NCBI GenBank assembly: GCA_964020975.1
Contig: OZ026625.1
Location: 38,182,606 to 38,246,605 of the forward strand
Direction of reading: 5' to 3'
DNA length: 64,000 nucleotides
DNA from: Hermodice carunculata
Lineage: Eukaryota; Annelida; Polychaeta; Eunicida; Amphinomidae
Shown here: positions 26,649-41,098 of the stretch, in pieces
How positions within the stretch are numbered: position 1 is the first letter of the stretch
Layout: every line of letters starts with the position of its first letter
The notes under the pieces: generated by a model
What the model saw: the letters and a program-made list of their open reading frames with translations, nothing else
Told to the model about the DNA's origin: nothing
Databases searched by the model: none
Position numbers and translations under genes: made by a program

Positions 26649-27235
26649 CTGAAATACAGAAAGTATTCGACCACATTGCAACATTTGTTATTTATTCTTC
26701 TCCGCCGACAGGAGTCACTGCGGAGACATATGTTCTTATTCGGCTAAGCACCAAGTGACCTATGTCGTGCACCGTGTCAACTCAGAATGCGCCCTTTCTT
26801 CCTGAAATATGTTTGGAGGATTCTAATGTTTAGGCGTTAACAAAAATGCCGCCTTTTTTGTGAGCAATGAGCACGAATTAATTCAAACGTGTGGGAACAG
26901 TGGGCATAACAAACAGCCTACACCAAGTTAATCAGGTTATTTAACTATATTTATAATGAAGGTAGTTCAGATGTGATTGAGTACTGCCAGAATTTCTCTT
27001 TTGCCGTGCCATACACTGTTGGCAAGACGTGCTTGGAAAAGCAATTGTTGCATGTTTCGGCCTCCCGAATTGTACATATGGTTGCTGTGCTTATCTACTG
27101 TGCATATAATTGGATATGCATGTTTGTGTACGGCAATCGCAAATAAAAAAGAGCAATCAGCACACGATGTGTCAAGATTATAGGAAACGGTATGTTATTG
27201 TGAAAACTCTTTGAAACAGGAGGTGAAGCACACAC
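26649..27235 (-). other. Intron
   Basis: Intron of the EGF/CBM14 gene; no other exon seen. Confidence 0.65.
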
Positions 27236-27346
27236 CTTTATCACAGTTGACACCTGCGAATCCTAGTGAGCATTTACATTGGTATCCATTGACTTTGTCA
27301 GCGCAGGCTCCATGTTTGCATGGACTGGAGGCACACTCGTTGACGT
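27236..27346 (-). CDS. EGF exon, 111 nt
   Basis: Reads (D)VNECASSPCKHGAC, then YQCKCSLGFAGVNCDK, phase 1-1, with donor AAAG|GTGTGT and acceptor CAACACAG. One codon shorter than the array exons, lacking GG before the third Cys. It carries C-A-S-S-P-C, the O-glucose consensus (C-x-S-x-P-C), but not the O-fucose site. It belongs to an older EGF subgroup than the 34-45 kb array. Confidence 0.9.
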
Positions 27347-29998
<2,652 letters not shown>

Positions 29999-30502
29999 TT
30001 AAAACCTTGAATAACCAGGTGGAATTGTGCAAGAATAACAAAGAGTAAAATATGACTATTCCATGCACTTTGTGTCTATATTTTAATGTGAACAAGATTC
30101 CCTTGCCTCCGTTTGTGTCAACGAGACCTAATTTGACAGAGACTGCAACTATGGATTTTTTTGCGTGTGGCTTTTTCATGGGTATGCTACATTCCTGGGA
30201 TAGAAAAGAACAACAAGGTTCAGTTTCTCGTAACTTAACGCTGCATATTGAGATGACACCCAACTATCTCCTTGCATGCTATACTTATTGACCGAAAGGA
30301 GCTAAAGTGCATTTACAAGACATGCTAACATAATAAGGATGATTTTTTTCCGTTAAACACCTCCCAGAGGTATAACAGAGTTTTTGGCAAGACATATGGG
30401 GTACAGGGCATAAAGAATGCATTTCTGTTGGAATCAGCTTCGACAGAAGTGTCGAGTTATTCAAAAAACATGGACCATATTTCATGCGAATCAGAATATA
30501 GC

Positions 30503-30587
<85 letters not shown>
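30503..30587. repeat. (TA)n array
   Basis: Uninterrupted TA dinucleotides. Confidence 0.95.
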
Positions 30588-30591
<4 letters not shown>

Positions 30592-30848
30592 CATATATTG
30601 TATGTGTGCGTGTGAATCGAAGTACAGCAAGAGAAAAATTACTTTGAGTATATTCGTTGCTTTCACTAACATACAGGCTGGAAATTGAGTCGGCTATCTA
30701 CTCTTTTTGTCTCTTCCCAGACAATTGAAATAAACGCATGCTTTATGTTTTGGCATGCTTTGCTCTTAAAATCTGAAATATATTTAAACTTTTGGGGTTT
30801 TTTTGCATATAGAAATAAAAGCGAAACGCAAAGACGGTCTGTGGGTCA

Positions 30849-31039
<191 letters not shown>

Positions 31040-31412
31040 TGTATATTATAGATTATAGCATGCTTTGTTCACGATATGAAATATATCAACAAGCACTGGA
31101 TGCCACATAGCTGCTATATGGTATATCGTGCGAGTTGATTACTTCATGTCGTTCCAAAGCATGCTATAAAATATTTATATCATGTTTGGGTCGACTTGTA
31201 CATTTCAATACACAAAGCACAAATTAGAACGACATTTGCAGAAAGTGTTACTCCTCATAACCCCAATCACCGATGAAATCAGAAGAGTGTCGGTACCACC
31301 GAAGAGTATCAATGCATCATGTCGCGGCACTGTAGCTTTTAGGCCTATGATACGGTAGTTATACAAGCCTGCCAGAGTACTAAAATCGACCCAAACATGT
31401 GATTATATATAT

Positions 31413-31417
31413 TTATA

Positions 31418-31516
<99 letters not shown>

Positions 31517-31560
31517 AACGTGTGTGTGTGTGTGTGTGTGAGTGCGCCTGTGTGTGTGTC
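31413..31560. repeat. Compound (TA)n(TG)n array
   Basis: TA run to about 31515, then TG repeats. Confidence 0.95.
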
Positions 31561-31578
31561 TCAATTGATTGGTTTTAC

Positions 31579-31606
31579 TTTTATCACAGTGGGTGCCAGA
31601 ATATTC
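31579..31606 (-). pseudogene. EGF exon remnant (3' tip only)
   Basis: Minus-strand YSGTHCDK followed by GTAAAA matches the last eight codons of an array EGF exon and its donor. The rest of the exon is absent. It lies about 150 bp from the frameshifted exon at 31.73 kb, whose corresponding end also reads YSGTHC, so it is probably a partial local duplicate of that exon. Confidence 0.65.
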
Positions 31607-31728
31607 AATAAGACTGTATCCCCCCTCCTTAAAATAATGGACTTGGAGGAGTTCTAGCAAGGGTTACAAGGTTTTCCGCACTGCAGGATCCCCCTTTATA
31701 TATATATATATATTTATATTCTTATTAC

Positions 31729-31846
31729 CTTTCCCACAGTGAGTGCCAGAATATCCACTCTTGCATGAACACAGATAGCTGCCAACGATATTTGTACATT
31801 TGCCTCCATTTATTTTTACAGGGGTTGGTCAAACATTCGTTAACAT
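31729..31846 (-). pseudogene. EGF exon broken by a 4-nt insertion
   Basis: 118 nt instead of 114. It starts (D)VNECLTNPCKN after a normal acceptor. After CKN four extra bases shift the frame; beyond them the frame that reads NGGKCTNIVGSYLCSC and YSGTHCGK is restored. The donor (GAAAG|GTAATA) is intact, so inclusion in the mRNA would frameshift everything downstream. It is either skipped, a dead exon, or an assembly error. Confidence 0.75.
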
Positions 31847-33810
31847 CTGCAATAAGAGAACAGTTCAATGGAATTACTGTTAGAAGATACCGAGTTAAAT
31901 CTTTGCCATACATATGAGTGTCTTCTTGTCATATGGACAACTGTGTTTATTCGATCTAGTCGCACAGCCATCAACCATTTGATATGTTGGGCAACAGGTT
32001 GTCTTACCATAGGTCAATCTAGCATGTCTGCGTCATGTGATTCAGCAGACTTTTGCTGACAATTAACTTCAGAAAATTGGATCATTTGTTCACCCTGCAT
32101 GGAGTGCTGAAAATTGAAGCTCTAAATGCACAAAGTTTTTAAGACAGATATTCAGCATAACTTTTTTATGCCCCCCCCCTCCCAAGTGTAAATCCAAAAT
32201 CTACAACTTTGTTGTTGAATCCATGCGCCATTGAAGTTGGTAAGCTCTACCTATAATAATTTTGAAAAGAATCAACATTTAAACGGTTTCGATTGCCTTT
32301 AATTAGCACAAATTTGAATTTTCCAATTTTTGTTTGTCATTTGTTGGTTTTCCTGCAGCACTGACCTATTTAATGCAGTAGGGATTGCAACTCTACCTAT
32401 AATATACTCTAGACCAAAAAAAAAACAAACAAACAAACAAACAAATAGCTGTCCGATTGTTTAAGATGAGTGTAAAGAATATGGACATCTATAGTTAACA
32501 GTCCTTTGCAGAGTAAGAAAAGGTTTGGCTGGAATTAGGATTAGGCCAAGGCAAGACAAAAAAAAAAAAAAAAAGAAAAAGAAAAACACACACACACAAA
32601 AAAGAAGAAACAATAGTCATGACATGTATGCAGCATTCAGAGGCAGAATTGGGTTTTAATTCCCTTTTGCAAGACGAGACATCTGTGACAGTCAAAATCT
32701 TGATGTGGGGATCACTGGCGACAGGTCTGTGCGATTGAGAGAGGAAGCATTATTGTTTTTCTAATTTGCTTTTCAAACCCTCCACAATAGGCCAATATAA
32801 AACATATGGGCTCCCTCACTTTTTTCCTGCAAAGCATAGTTTTGAAGATATTTGAGGTTGCTATTCGAAAGAGCCCTAAAATGCAGAATATTCGAAACTG
32901 TCAGCCCTCTTCATAAACTAGCCAGAGTTTGAGACTCTGTACCCATTGCTGCCGTCATATCAATTTTTGCTGAGCAGTGATGGCTGCCAACCTCATACTT
33001 ACATGACTATTTTTAGAAAGGCTTACCAAACGTTTGTTGACTACTGTAATAGAAGAAATATTTGGGTGTCAACTTGATAATATACCATCGTATTTTTTAA
33101 ATGTTTGGCAGTCGTCCAAATATCGTCGTGTCACACAGCAATCAATTGTGCAACATGCCAACCAGCAGCTTCCCTGTGTCTCAATATAAGATGGCTGCTT
33201 GTGAGTTTGTCTGTGATATGTGTAATCAAGAACTTCCTAGCAATCAGGTTTATATGAATTTTTATTCATTTTAATTAACATACATAGTGAATACATAAAA
33301 GGACTGTTTCATTGTACCTGACAAAAGATACCTTAATTTGCTATCCAGAAAAAAAGGCCAAAGAGGACTATCCTTCTCTGAACATGGAAAGTTACTATCT
33401 TAATACAGAAAGGACATTTTATACTGCTATATATAAGGCCAGCATAGAAAGGAGTGGGATACCTATATGATATACATGAACTAAAGAAGACAGTTAGTAA
33501 CAGTAAAACGATATGGATAATTGGATCATACCCCAGAATAAAGGGTCTCCACAAGTCACAGTTGCACCATTTCAACAAAAAGATATGTGAGAGAAATGAT
33601 ACCCAAGTTGTGCTTTATAAAAAGGCCACTGTGGAAGTGAAAACCAACTGTTGTGCTGTGCGTACATATCAAATATCGTCATATTATTAATCACATTTAA
33701 AGTTTGGAACAATATTTGCATATTTGAATATAATTGGATGGTCAAACACAACTTCACATATATGTGAACTAAGCTAGTACTAGTAGATGAAGTACAGTAC
33801 TATTTATTAC
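31847..33810 (-). other. Intron, no exon seen
   Basis: Contains intron segments (about 33.1-33.45 kb) resembling those at 45.4-45.65 kb, showing that intron DNA was copied with exons. Also short C and A runs. Confidence 0.5.
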
Positions 33811-33836
33811 CTTTCTCACAGTTGCTACCAGTATAT
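33811..33836 (-). pseudogene. EGF exon remnant fused to intron sequence
   Basis: Minus-strand TGSNCEK and a normal donor (AAAG|GTAATA) remain. Upstream of that, the sequence is the GAACAAACAAT intron motif that lies mid-intron in the other units (36.67 and 39.94 kb). A deletion removed the first three quarters of the exon together with its acceptor. Confidence 0.7.
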
Positions 33837-33975
33837 GAACAAACAATGCGGCGTCACTCAAAAATATGCAAACTGCAACCAAGTGTTAATCACATACACA
33901 CACAGACAGAATGCCATATGAGTCATATTTGAACTGAGCTAGCACTGGTTATTCAAATTCAAAACCACCCATTAC

Positions 33976-34089
33976 CTTTGTGACAGTTGCTGCCAGAATA
34001 TCCACTCGTGCATGAGCATTGATAGCTGCCAAATGTATTTTTACATGTACCGCCATGCTTACAGGGATTCGTCGAACATTCGTTAACGT
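33976..34089 (-). CDS. cbEGF exon, type a, block 1
   Basis: 114 nt, phase 1-1, acceptor ATTGCAG, donor AAAG|GTAATG. Reads (D)[15 protein letters not shown], then [17 protein letters not shown]-fucose consensus C-K-H-G-G-T-C is present. All six EGF cysteines are in place. Confidence 0.9.
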
Positions 34090-34640
34090 CTGCAATAGAT
34101 GAAGGAGTTAACTGTGATTACAGTGAAAATTATTCATTCCCAAAGTATGGTAATCATCAAAATTGTAATTTTTGTCATAGCCATGAGCGATCAAAGACAC
34201 AGCCAAGAGCTTGCCTATATTTGTAAAGAAGCTGGTGAACAGTGCGTTGCGAACCACAAATGTAATGACAAGCTTGTACAAAGGTTGTTTTTTAGCCAAC
34301 ATATACTTGCATGACTACTTCGGGTAAGATACACAGATTAACAATATTCAAGGGCACTCTTGCAGAATGCAACACAGTGAATCCTCTGTGAATTCACGCA
34401 TAAGATAGAAGCAATACATCCAACAAGAGCATTTTACCTCATCTTATATTCCAATCCAAATTAAAATAGGCCTTTTTATTTATCACACTATTCATATGAA
34501 CAAGCGATAAGAAATTACTGAAACAACAAACCAATATGCATATGGTAAGCAACTGCTTCTGCCCCACATAGGTAGAATGCAATAAAAACGAAAGTTTTGA
34601 CTAAGCAAGTATTGGTAAAGAAAGTATAAAACTACTTTAC

Positions 34641-34754
34641 CATTCTCACAGTTGCTGCCAGAATAGCCGCTCCTGCATGAGCACCGATAGCTGCCAAAGG
34701 TATTTGTACATGTACCACTATTCCTACAGGGCTGGGTCGAACATTCGTTAATGT
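34641..34754 (-). CDS. cbEGF exon, type b, block 1
   Basis: 114 nt, phase 1-1, donor AATG|GTAAAG. Reads (D)[15 protein letters not shown], then [16 protein letters not shown]. Differs from type a by Arg-Asn-Ser before the third Cys, keeping C-x4-T-C. Confidence 0.9.
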
Positions 34755-35831
34755 CTGCAATTGATAAAAGATCTACCTATGATTATATCGGTAATTTATT
34801 ACTGATTTTATCTGTGTGCCATTTCAATACTAGCCTTGTCACATAGCACATAGCAGAGAGCAATGGCTGGTGCTTTACAGACAACAGTTTTCCTGCATGT
34901 CAAGTGGAACCTAAGGGACTACGTGTGTGTCTATGACAAATATAACAACTTAATTGTACAAACATTATATTGTAGCTAACTTATGCCTACCTATCATAAG
35001 AGTGACAATTCACTCCAGACCTTGACTTCGGTATATATTAGAAACAATATTAATGAGGTTTTTTTTGGGGGGGGGTTCAAGTAAAGTGGTACCATGCAAG
35101 TAAAGATTATCGAATATTCTGTGTGCCCACCATACATGTCAAAAAATCCTCCTTACAATTAACATAATGCCTAATTTAGCTACTAAAATAAAACTACATT
35201 CTGAAATACACATTCACTCTACAGGACATTAACTTCATTGTATACTAGAAACATTACCAATGTGTGTATTTTTTGGTTCTTTTTTTGTTTTGTTTTTTCG
35301 TTTTTTGTTTTTGTTTTTGTTTTTGTTTTTTTGTTTTTGTTTTTTGTTTTCAAGTGAAGTGGTAGCGTGAACGTAAAGAGTATCGAATATTTTGTGTGCC
35401 CACAATACACGTCAAAAAAAGCCTTGTCACAATTAATATAATGCCTTATTTAGCTACTAAAATAATACTTCATTACGAAACACACATTCACTCTACAGGG
35501 TGTTACATATGTACCAAATTAATGATATCCCATTGTGCAGTTAAGACAAACTTCACAGTGAATTCCCCATCTATCAACATGGGAACTTGATATTATAGGT
35601 CCACTACAGACATTTTACATTCCATAATTTTCCAACCACAGATACATATAGGATATCTATAGTTAGGTTCCCCATTTGATACATATACACAAAAGAAACA
35701 GCCTTTGCTGAGCAGCAAAACATTATGCAAATGACAATTAAGATCTTATTACTCTTACAGAAAGAAGTACCGCCTGAGTGACAGTTGGGCTAATAAACCA
35801 TTTATACATAAAGTACAACACTATTTATTAC

Positions 35832-35943
35832 ATTACTCACAGATAAGGCCTGAAAAACTCTCCTGCATTAACACTCATAACTGCCAAATGCATTTTATAT
35901 GTTCAACCATTCTTACAGGGGTTGTTTGAACATTCGTTTATGT
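35832..35943 (-). pseudogene. Decayed EGF exon, type c, block 1
   Basis: 112 nt instead of 114. It starts (D)[12 protein letters not shown], then hits an in-frame TGA where the sister copy has TGT-like coding sequence, and is also two bases short. The last base before the donor is T rather than G. Not usable as an EGF exon. Confidence 0.8.
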
Positions 35944-36267
35944 CTGCAATGGACAAACAATATTACTGTGATGGCCATAAAAGAAAAATCATAGATTATG
36001 TTTGCCAGCCATCATAATATTTTCTTTGTTTTCAACGGCCATGAGGGGTCAAGTACACACCCAGCAGCTTACAATTCAAGCCTGCTGTAGAGAAAAAGGT
36101 TTAATTTGCTTTCCTTTTTTAAAAACAGCAAAAAAAAAAAAAAAAAAAAAAAGAAAAAAAATCATATGGCAACCAGGTTCTTATGATTCACACAGAAATC
36201 AACAACCATATGAGTCACCATTGGAATAAACATGTCTTCAAACTTGATGTACAAAAGTATCTTTTAC

Positions 36268-36381
36268 CTTTCTCACAGTTGCTGCCAGAATAGCCGAGCC
36301 TGCAATAGCACTGATAGCTGCCAAATGCATTTTTACATGTACCACCATTCTTACAGGGGTTGGTCAAACACTCATTAACAA
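36268..36381 (-). pseudogene. EGF exon, type d, block 1: acceptor lost
   Basis: The coding part is intact ([15 protein letters not shown], then [16 protein letters not shown], normal donor GTAAAA), but the sequence just upstream is CACAATAATG-type intron DNA that in block 2 lies about 350 bp further away (about 39660). A deletion ended at the exon edge and removed the AG acceptor. The exon is therefore probably silent unless a cryptic acceptor is used. Confidence 0.7.
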
Positions 36382-36823
36382 TTTGGTCACAATAATGCAT
36401 ATAATAAAATATTTGATCATATTTAAAGTTGTGAGCAATATGTGATATAAAAAAAAAATAAGTAAATAAGAAAACATTTTCACCTTACTGGATTGTTACT
36501 AGGTAAAATCTAACAATATTTAATTTAGCTGTTTCGAAAAAGCTGACAGCGGATCTTCCCCCTATTGGTGCATGGGATTTAAGAAATAAGTCCAACAATG
36601 GCATTATACACAATATTGTATTACCATAAGAGTTAAAATGGGGTGTTTATATTTATGGCACTACAAATATGAACAAACAATAAGGTCTCACTTAAGAGCG
36701 AAAAAATATGCATACTGCAACCAAGGATTAATCACACCCACACCCACACACACACAGAGTGCCATATGAGTCATATTTGACCTAATCTAGCACTGGTAAT
36801 TCAAATTCAAAACTATCCATTAC

Positions 36824-36937
36824 CTTTCTGACAGTTGCTGCCAGAATATCCACTCGTGCATGAGCAGTGATAGCTGCCAAATGTATTTTTACATGTACCG
36901 CCATGCTTACAGGGATTTGTCAAACATTCGTTAACGT
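36824..36937 (-). CDS. cbEGF exon, type a, block 2
   Basis: 114 nt, phase 1-1, donor AAAG|GTAATG. Reads (D)[15 protein letters not shown], then [16 protein letters not shown]. Nearly identical to the type a exon at 33976. Confidence 0.9.
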
Positions 36938-37486
36938 CTGCAATAGATGAAGGAGTTTACTGTGATTACAGAGAAAATTATTCATTCCCAAAGTATGGCA
37001 ATCATCAAAATTGTAATTTTTGTCATAGCCAAGAGCGATCAAAGACACAGCCAAGAGCTTGCCTATATTTGTAAAGAAGCTGGTGAACAGTGCGTTGCCA
37101 ATCACAAATGTAATGACAAGCTTGTACAAAGGTTGTTTTTTAGCCAACATATACCTGCATGACTACTTCGGGTAAGATACACAGACTAACAATATTCAAG
37201 GGCACTCTTGCAGAATGCAACACAATGAATCCTCTGCGAATTCACGCATAAGATAGAAGCAATACATCCAACAAGAGCATTTTACCTCATCTTATATTTT
37301 CATCCAAATTAAAATAGGCCTTTTTATTTATCACACTATTCATATGAACAAGCGATAAGAAATTACTGAAAAAACAAACCAATATGCATATGGTAAACAA
37401 CTGCTTCTGACTCATAAAGATAAAATGCAATATACGAAAGTTTTGACTAAGCAAGTATTGGTAAAGAAAGTACAAAACTACTTTAC

Positions 37487-37600
37487 CATTCTCACAGTTG
37501 CTGCCAGAATAGCCGCTCCTGCATGAGCACCGATAGCTGCCAAAGGTATTTGTACATGTACCACTATTCCTACAGGGCTTGGTCGAACATTCGTTAATGT
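37487..37600 (-). CDS. cbEGF exon, type b, block 2
   Basis: 114 nt, phase 1-1, donor AATG|GTAAAG. Reads (D)[15 protein letters not shown], then [16 protein letters not shown]. One residue differs from the type b exon at 34641 (Lys for Gln before Pro). Confidence 0.9.
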
Positions 37601-38777
37601 CTGCAATTGATAAAAGATCTAACTATGATTATATCGGTAATTTATCGCTGATTTTATCTGTGAGCCATTTCAATACTAGCCTTGTCACATAGCACATAGC
37701 AGAGAGCAATGGCTGGTGCTTTACAGACAACAGTTTGCCTGTATCTCAAGTGGAACCTAAGGGACTATCTGTGTGTCTATGACAAACATAATAACATACT
37801 TGTACAAACATTATATGATAGCTAACTTATGCCTATCTATCATAAGAGTGACAATTCACTCCAGACATTAACTTCGGGGTATATTAGAAACAATATTAAT
37901 GAGTTTTTTGGTGTGTGTGTTTTTTTTTTTTTTTTCTTTTTCTTGGGGTTTTTTTTTTTGTTTTGTTTTGTTTTTTTTGTTTGTTTTTTTTTCAAGTAAA
38001 GTGGTAGCGTACAAGTAAAGATTATCGAATATTCTGTGTGCCCACGATACATGTCAAAAAATCCTTCTTACAATTAACATAATGCCTAATTTAGCTACTA
38101 AAATAAAACTACATTCTGAAATACACATTCACTCTGCAGGACATTAACTTCATTGTATACTACAAACATTACCAATGTGTGTGGTTTTTTGGTTTTTTTT
38201 TTTTTTTGTTTGTTTTGTTTTTTTGTTTTGTTTTGTTTTTTTTTCTTTTTTCGTGTTTTTTTTTTTTTTTTTTGTTTTTTGTTTTTTTTTTGTTTTCAAG
38301 TGAAGTGGTAACGTGAACGTAAAGAGTTTCGAATATTTTGTGTGCCCACAATACACGTCAAAAAAAGCCTTGTCACAATTAACATAATGCCTAATTTAGC
38401 TACTAAAATAATACTACATTACGAAACACACATTCACTCTACAGGGTGTTACATATGTATCAAATTAATGATATTCCATTGTGCTGTTAAGACAAACTTC
38501 ACAGTGAATTCCCCATCTATCAACATGGGAACTTGATGTTATAGGTCCACTACAGACATTTTACAATGTATAATTTTCCCACCACAAATACATATAATTT
38601 ATTTATAGTTAGGTTCCTCATTTGATACATATACACAAAAGAAACAAACTTTGGTGAGCAGCAAAACAATATGCAAATGACAATTAAGATCTTATTACTC
38701 TTACAGAAAGAAGTACCGCCTGAGTGACAGTTGGGCTAATAAACCATTTATACACAAAGTACAACACTATTTATTAC

Positions 38778-38891
38778 ATGACTCACAGATAAGGCCTGAA
38801 TAGCCTCTCCTAAATTAACACTCATAACTGCCAAATGCATTTTTACATGAACAACCATTCTTACAGGGGTTGTTTGAACATTCGTTAATGT
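38778..38891 (-). pseudogene. Decayed EGF exon, type c, block 2
   Basis: Length is kept (114 nt) and it starts (D)[15 protein letters not shown], but a TAA follows SYEC, and the acceptor reads TTGCTG instead of TTGCAG. Two separate defects, both different from those of the type c copy at 35832. Confidence 0.8.
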
Positions 38892-39188
38892 CAGCAAAGG
38901 ACAAACAATATTACAGTGATTGCCATAAAAGAAAAATCATAGATTATGTTTGCCAGCCATCATAATATTTTCTTTGTGCCATGAGGGGACAAGTACACAC
39001 CCAGGATCTTGCAATTCAAGCCTGCTGTAGAGAAAAAGGTCTAATTTGCTTTCCATTTTTTAAAACAGCCGAAAAAAAAAAGACATATGGCAACCAGGTT
39101 CTTATGCTTCACACAGAAATCAACAGCCATATGAGTCACCATTGGAATAAACATGTCTTCAAACTTGATGTTCAAAACTATCTTTTAC

Positions 39189-39302
39189 CTTTCTCACAGT
39201 TGCTGCCAGAATAGCCGAGCCTGCATAAGCACTGATAGCTGCCGAGTGTATTTTTACATGTACCACCATTCTTACAGGGGTTGGTCGAACACTCGTTAAC
39301 AT
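39189..39302 (-). CDS. cbEGF exon, type d, block 2
   Basis: 114 nt, phase 1-1, donor AAAG|GTAAAA. Reads (D)[15 protein letters not shown], then [16 protein letters not shown]. Intact partner of the acceptor-less exon at 36268. Confidence 0.9.
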
Positions 39303-40079
39303 CTGCAATGGACGAATGATTTCCAGTGATGACCATGATAATATATCACTGCCAATGCATGTGAACTCTTTTAATATTATTTTTCACATAGTCATGAACC
39401 ATCGAATCCACAGGCAACAGCTTGCATGTATCTCTAGAAAAAAATGAAAAACTTTGAGTGTGTCTATGATAAATGTAATTTAACAGTTTGTACACATGTC
39501 ACTTTTTAGCTAATGTTTGTCAGCAGGCCTACTTATGGTAAGATACAAATTCTCCTAAGAAAATAGTTTTAGTATATTAGAGGAATGATTTTAATGTTAC
39601 TTATAGCGTAAAATAAAAAAAAAAAGTTATGGATGTCAAGGCAAACAACTCTCTTTTTTGTCACAATAATACATATACTACAATATTTGACCACATCTTA
39701 AGTTTTGGGTAACAGGTGGCAGTAAAAAAACATCAGAAACACATTTGTGCCTTACAGGATTGATACCAGGTAAAGTCTAACGATATTTAACTTTGATGTT
39801 TCCAAAAAGCTGACAGTGGATCTTCCCCCTATTGATACACGAGATTGAAGTAATAAGTCCAACAATGGCATTTTACAGGATCTTGTATTACCTTTAGGGT
39901 TAAAATGGGGTGTTTACATTTGTGGCACTACACATATGAACAAACAATAAGGTTTCACTTCCGGGCAAAAAAATTTGCATACTGCCACCAAGTGTTAATC
40001 ACACACACAGACAGAATGCCATATGAGTCATATTGAACTAAGCTAGCACTGGTAATTCAAATACAAAACTATTCATTAC

Positions 40080-40193
40080 CTTTCTGACAGTTGCTGCCAG
40101 AATATCCACTCGTGCATGAGCATTGATAGCTGCCAAATGTGTTTTTACATGTACCACCATTCTTACAGGGATTCGTCGAACATTCGTTAACGT
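40080..40193 (-). CDS. cbEGF exon, a/b recombinant, block 3
   Basis: 114 nt, phase 1-1. Reads (D)[15 protein letters not shown], then [16 protein letters not shown]. The downstream intron start (GTAATGAATAG) matches type a exons. The upstream intron end (TCAATTGCAG with a GATTATATCGGTAA motif beyond) matches type b exons. The exon therefore spans an unequal crossover that fused two neighbouring exons without breaking the frame. Confidence 0.85.
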
Positions 40194-40985
40194 CTGCAAT
40201 TGATAAAAAATTAAACTGTGATTATATCGGTAATTTCTCACTGATTATATCTGTCATCCGTTTAAATGATACCTTGTCACATAGCAGATAGTAGATAACA
40301 ATGGGTGGCGCTTTACAAACAACAGTTCGCCTTTACCTCAAGTGGAACCTGATGAACTATGAGTGTATCTATGACAAATATAACAACAAGTTTGCACAAA
40401 CATTATTTTGTAGCTAATATGCCTACCCACCATAAGAGTGAAAAATCCCTCCAGACATTAACTTCAGTGTATTCTAGGATCAATATCAATATGTTTTTGT
40501 TTTTTTTCAAAGGGATAGCGTGAAAGTAAAGAGTATTAATTGTTTTGTGTGCCCTAATTTATGCCAAAAAAGCCTTGTCACAATTAAGATAATGCCTCAT
40601 TTAGCTACTAAAATAAAACTACATTGCTAAACAGACTTTCACTTGACAGGAATGTTACAAAGTGCCAGAATAACGATATTCAATTGTGCTGTTTAGACAA
40701 AGTTCACAGTGTATTCCCTGTCTATCAACATGGGAAGTTGATATTGTGGGTCCACCACAGACATTTTACACGGTCTTATGTTCCCACGACAGATAAATAT
40801 AGAATATTTATATTTAGGTTCCTCATTTGATACATGTAGACAAACGAAAGAGTTTTTTTTTCTGAACAGCAAAACAATATGCAAATGGAAACTAAGATCT
40901 TATTGCTCTCACAGAAAGAAGTGCCACCTGAGTCACAGTTGGGCAAATAAACAATTGATACATAGGGTACAAAACTATTTATCAC

Positions 40986-41098
40986 ATTTCTCACAGATAT
41001 GGCCAGAAAGCCTCTCCTACATAAGCACCGATAGTTGCCAAATGTATTTTTACATGAACAACCATTCATACAGGGGTTGTTTGAACACTCGTTACCGT
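40986..41098 (-). pseudogene. Decayed EGF exon, type c, block 3
   Basis: 113 nt. Reads (D)[15 protein letters not shown], then YRCLCRRG; then one base is missing so that the final Cys falls out of frame. The last exon base is T before GTGATA. A third, independent defect among the three type c copies. Confidence 0.8.

Larger units (their letters stand above)
33840..36403 (-). repeat. Higher-order EGF block, copy 1
   Basis: Four exon positions (a 33976, b 34641, c 35832, d 36268) with their introns. It matches copy 2 at a near-constant offset of 2846-2848 bp for a and b, and 2921-2946 bp for c and d. Intron sequence matches closely: a 71-codon intronic open frame at 34099 has only five residue differences from its partner at 36947. 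Confidence 0.85.
36404..39660 (-). repeat. Higher-order EGF block, copy 2 with flanking intron
   Basis: Exons a 36824, b 37487, c 38778, d 39189. The intron marker CTGACAGCGGATCTTCC near 36540 recurs near 39820 as a near copy. T-rich tracts at 37917-37990 and 38186-38295 occupy the positions of those at 35040-35070 and 35270-35350 in copy 1. Confidence 0.85.

Noticed and set aside
34099-34314. 71-codon open frame repeated at 36947
   Set aside because: It is intron sequence between exons a and b, duplicated with the block; no splice sites or domain.
35750-40945. Three conserved segments (about 35755, 38700 and 40905) with minus-strand NCDSGGTSFCES-like reading upstream of the c exons in plus-strand order
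   Set aside because: Conserved only because they lie in the duplicated blocks; spacing of Cys does not fit an EGF domain and two copies are not splice-flanked.
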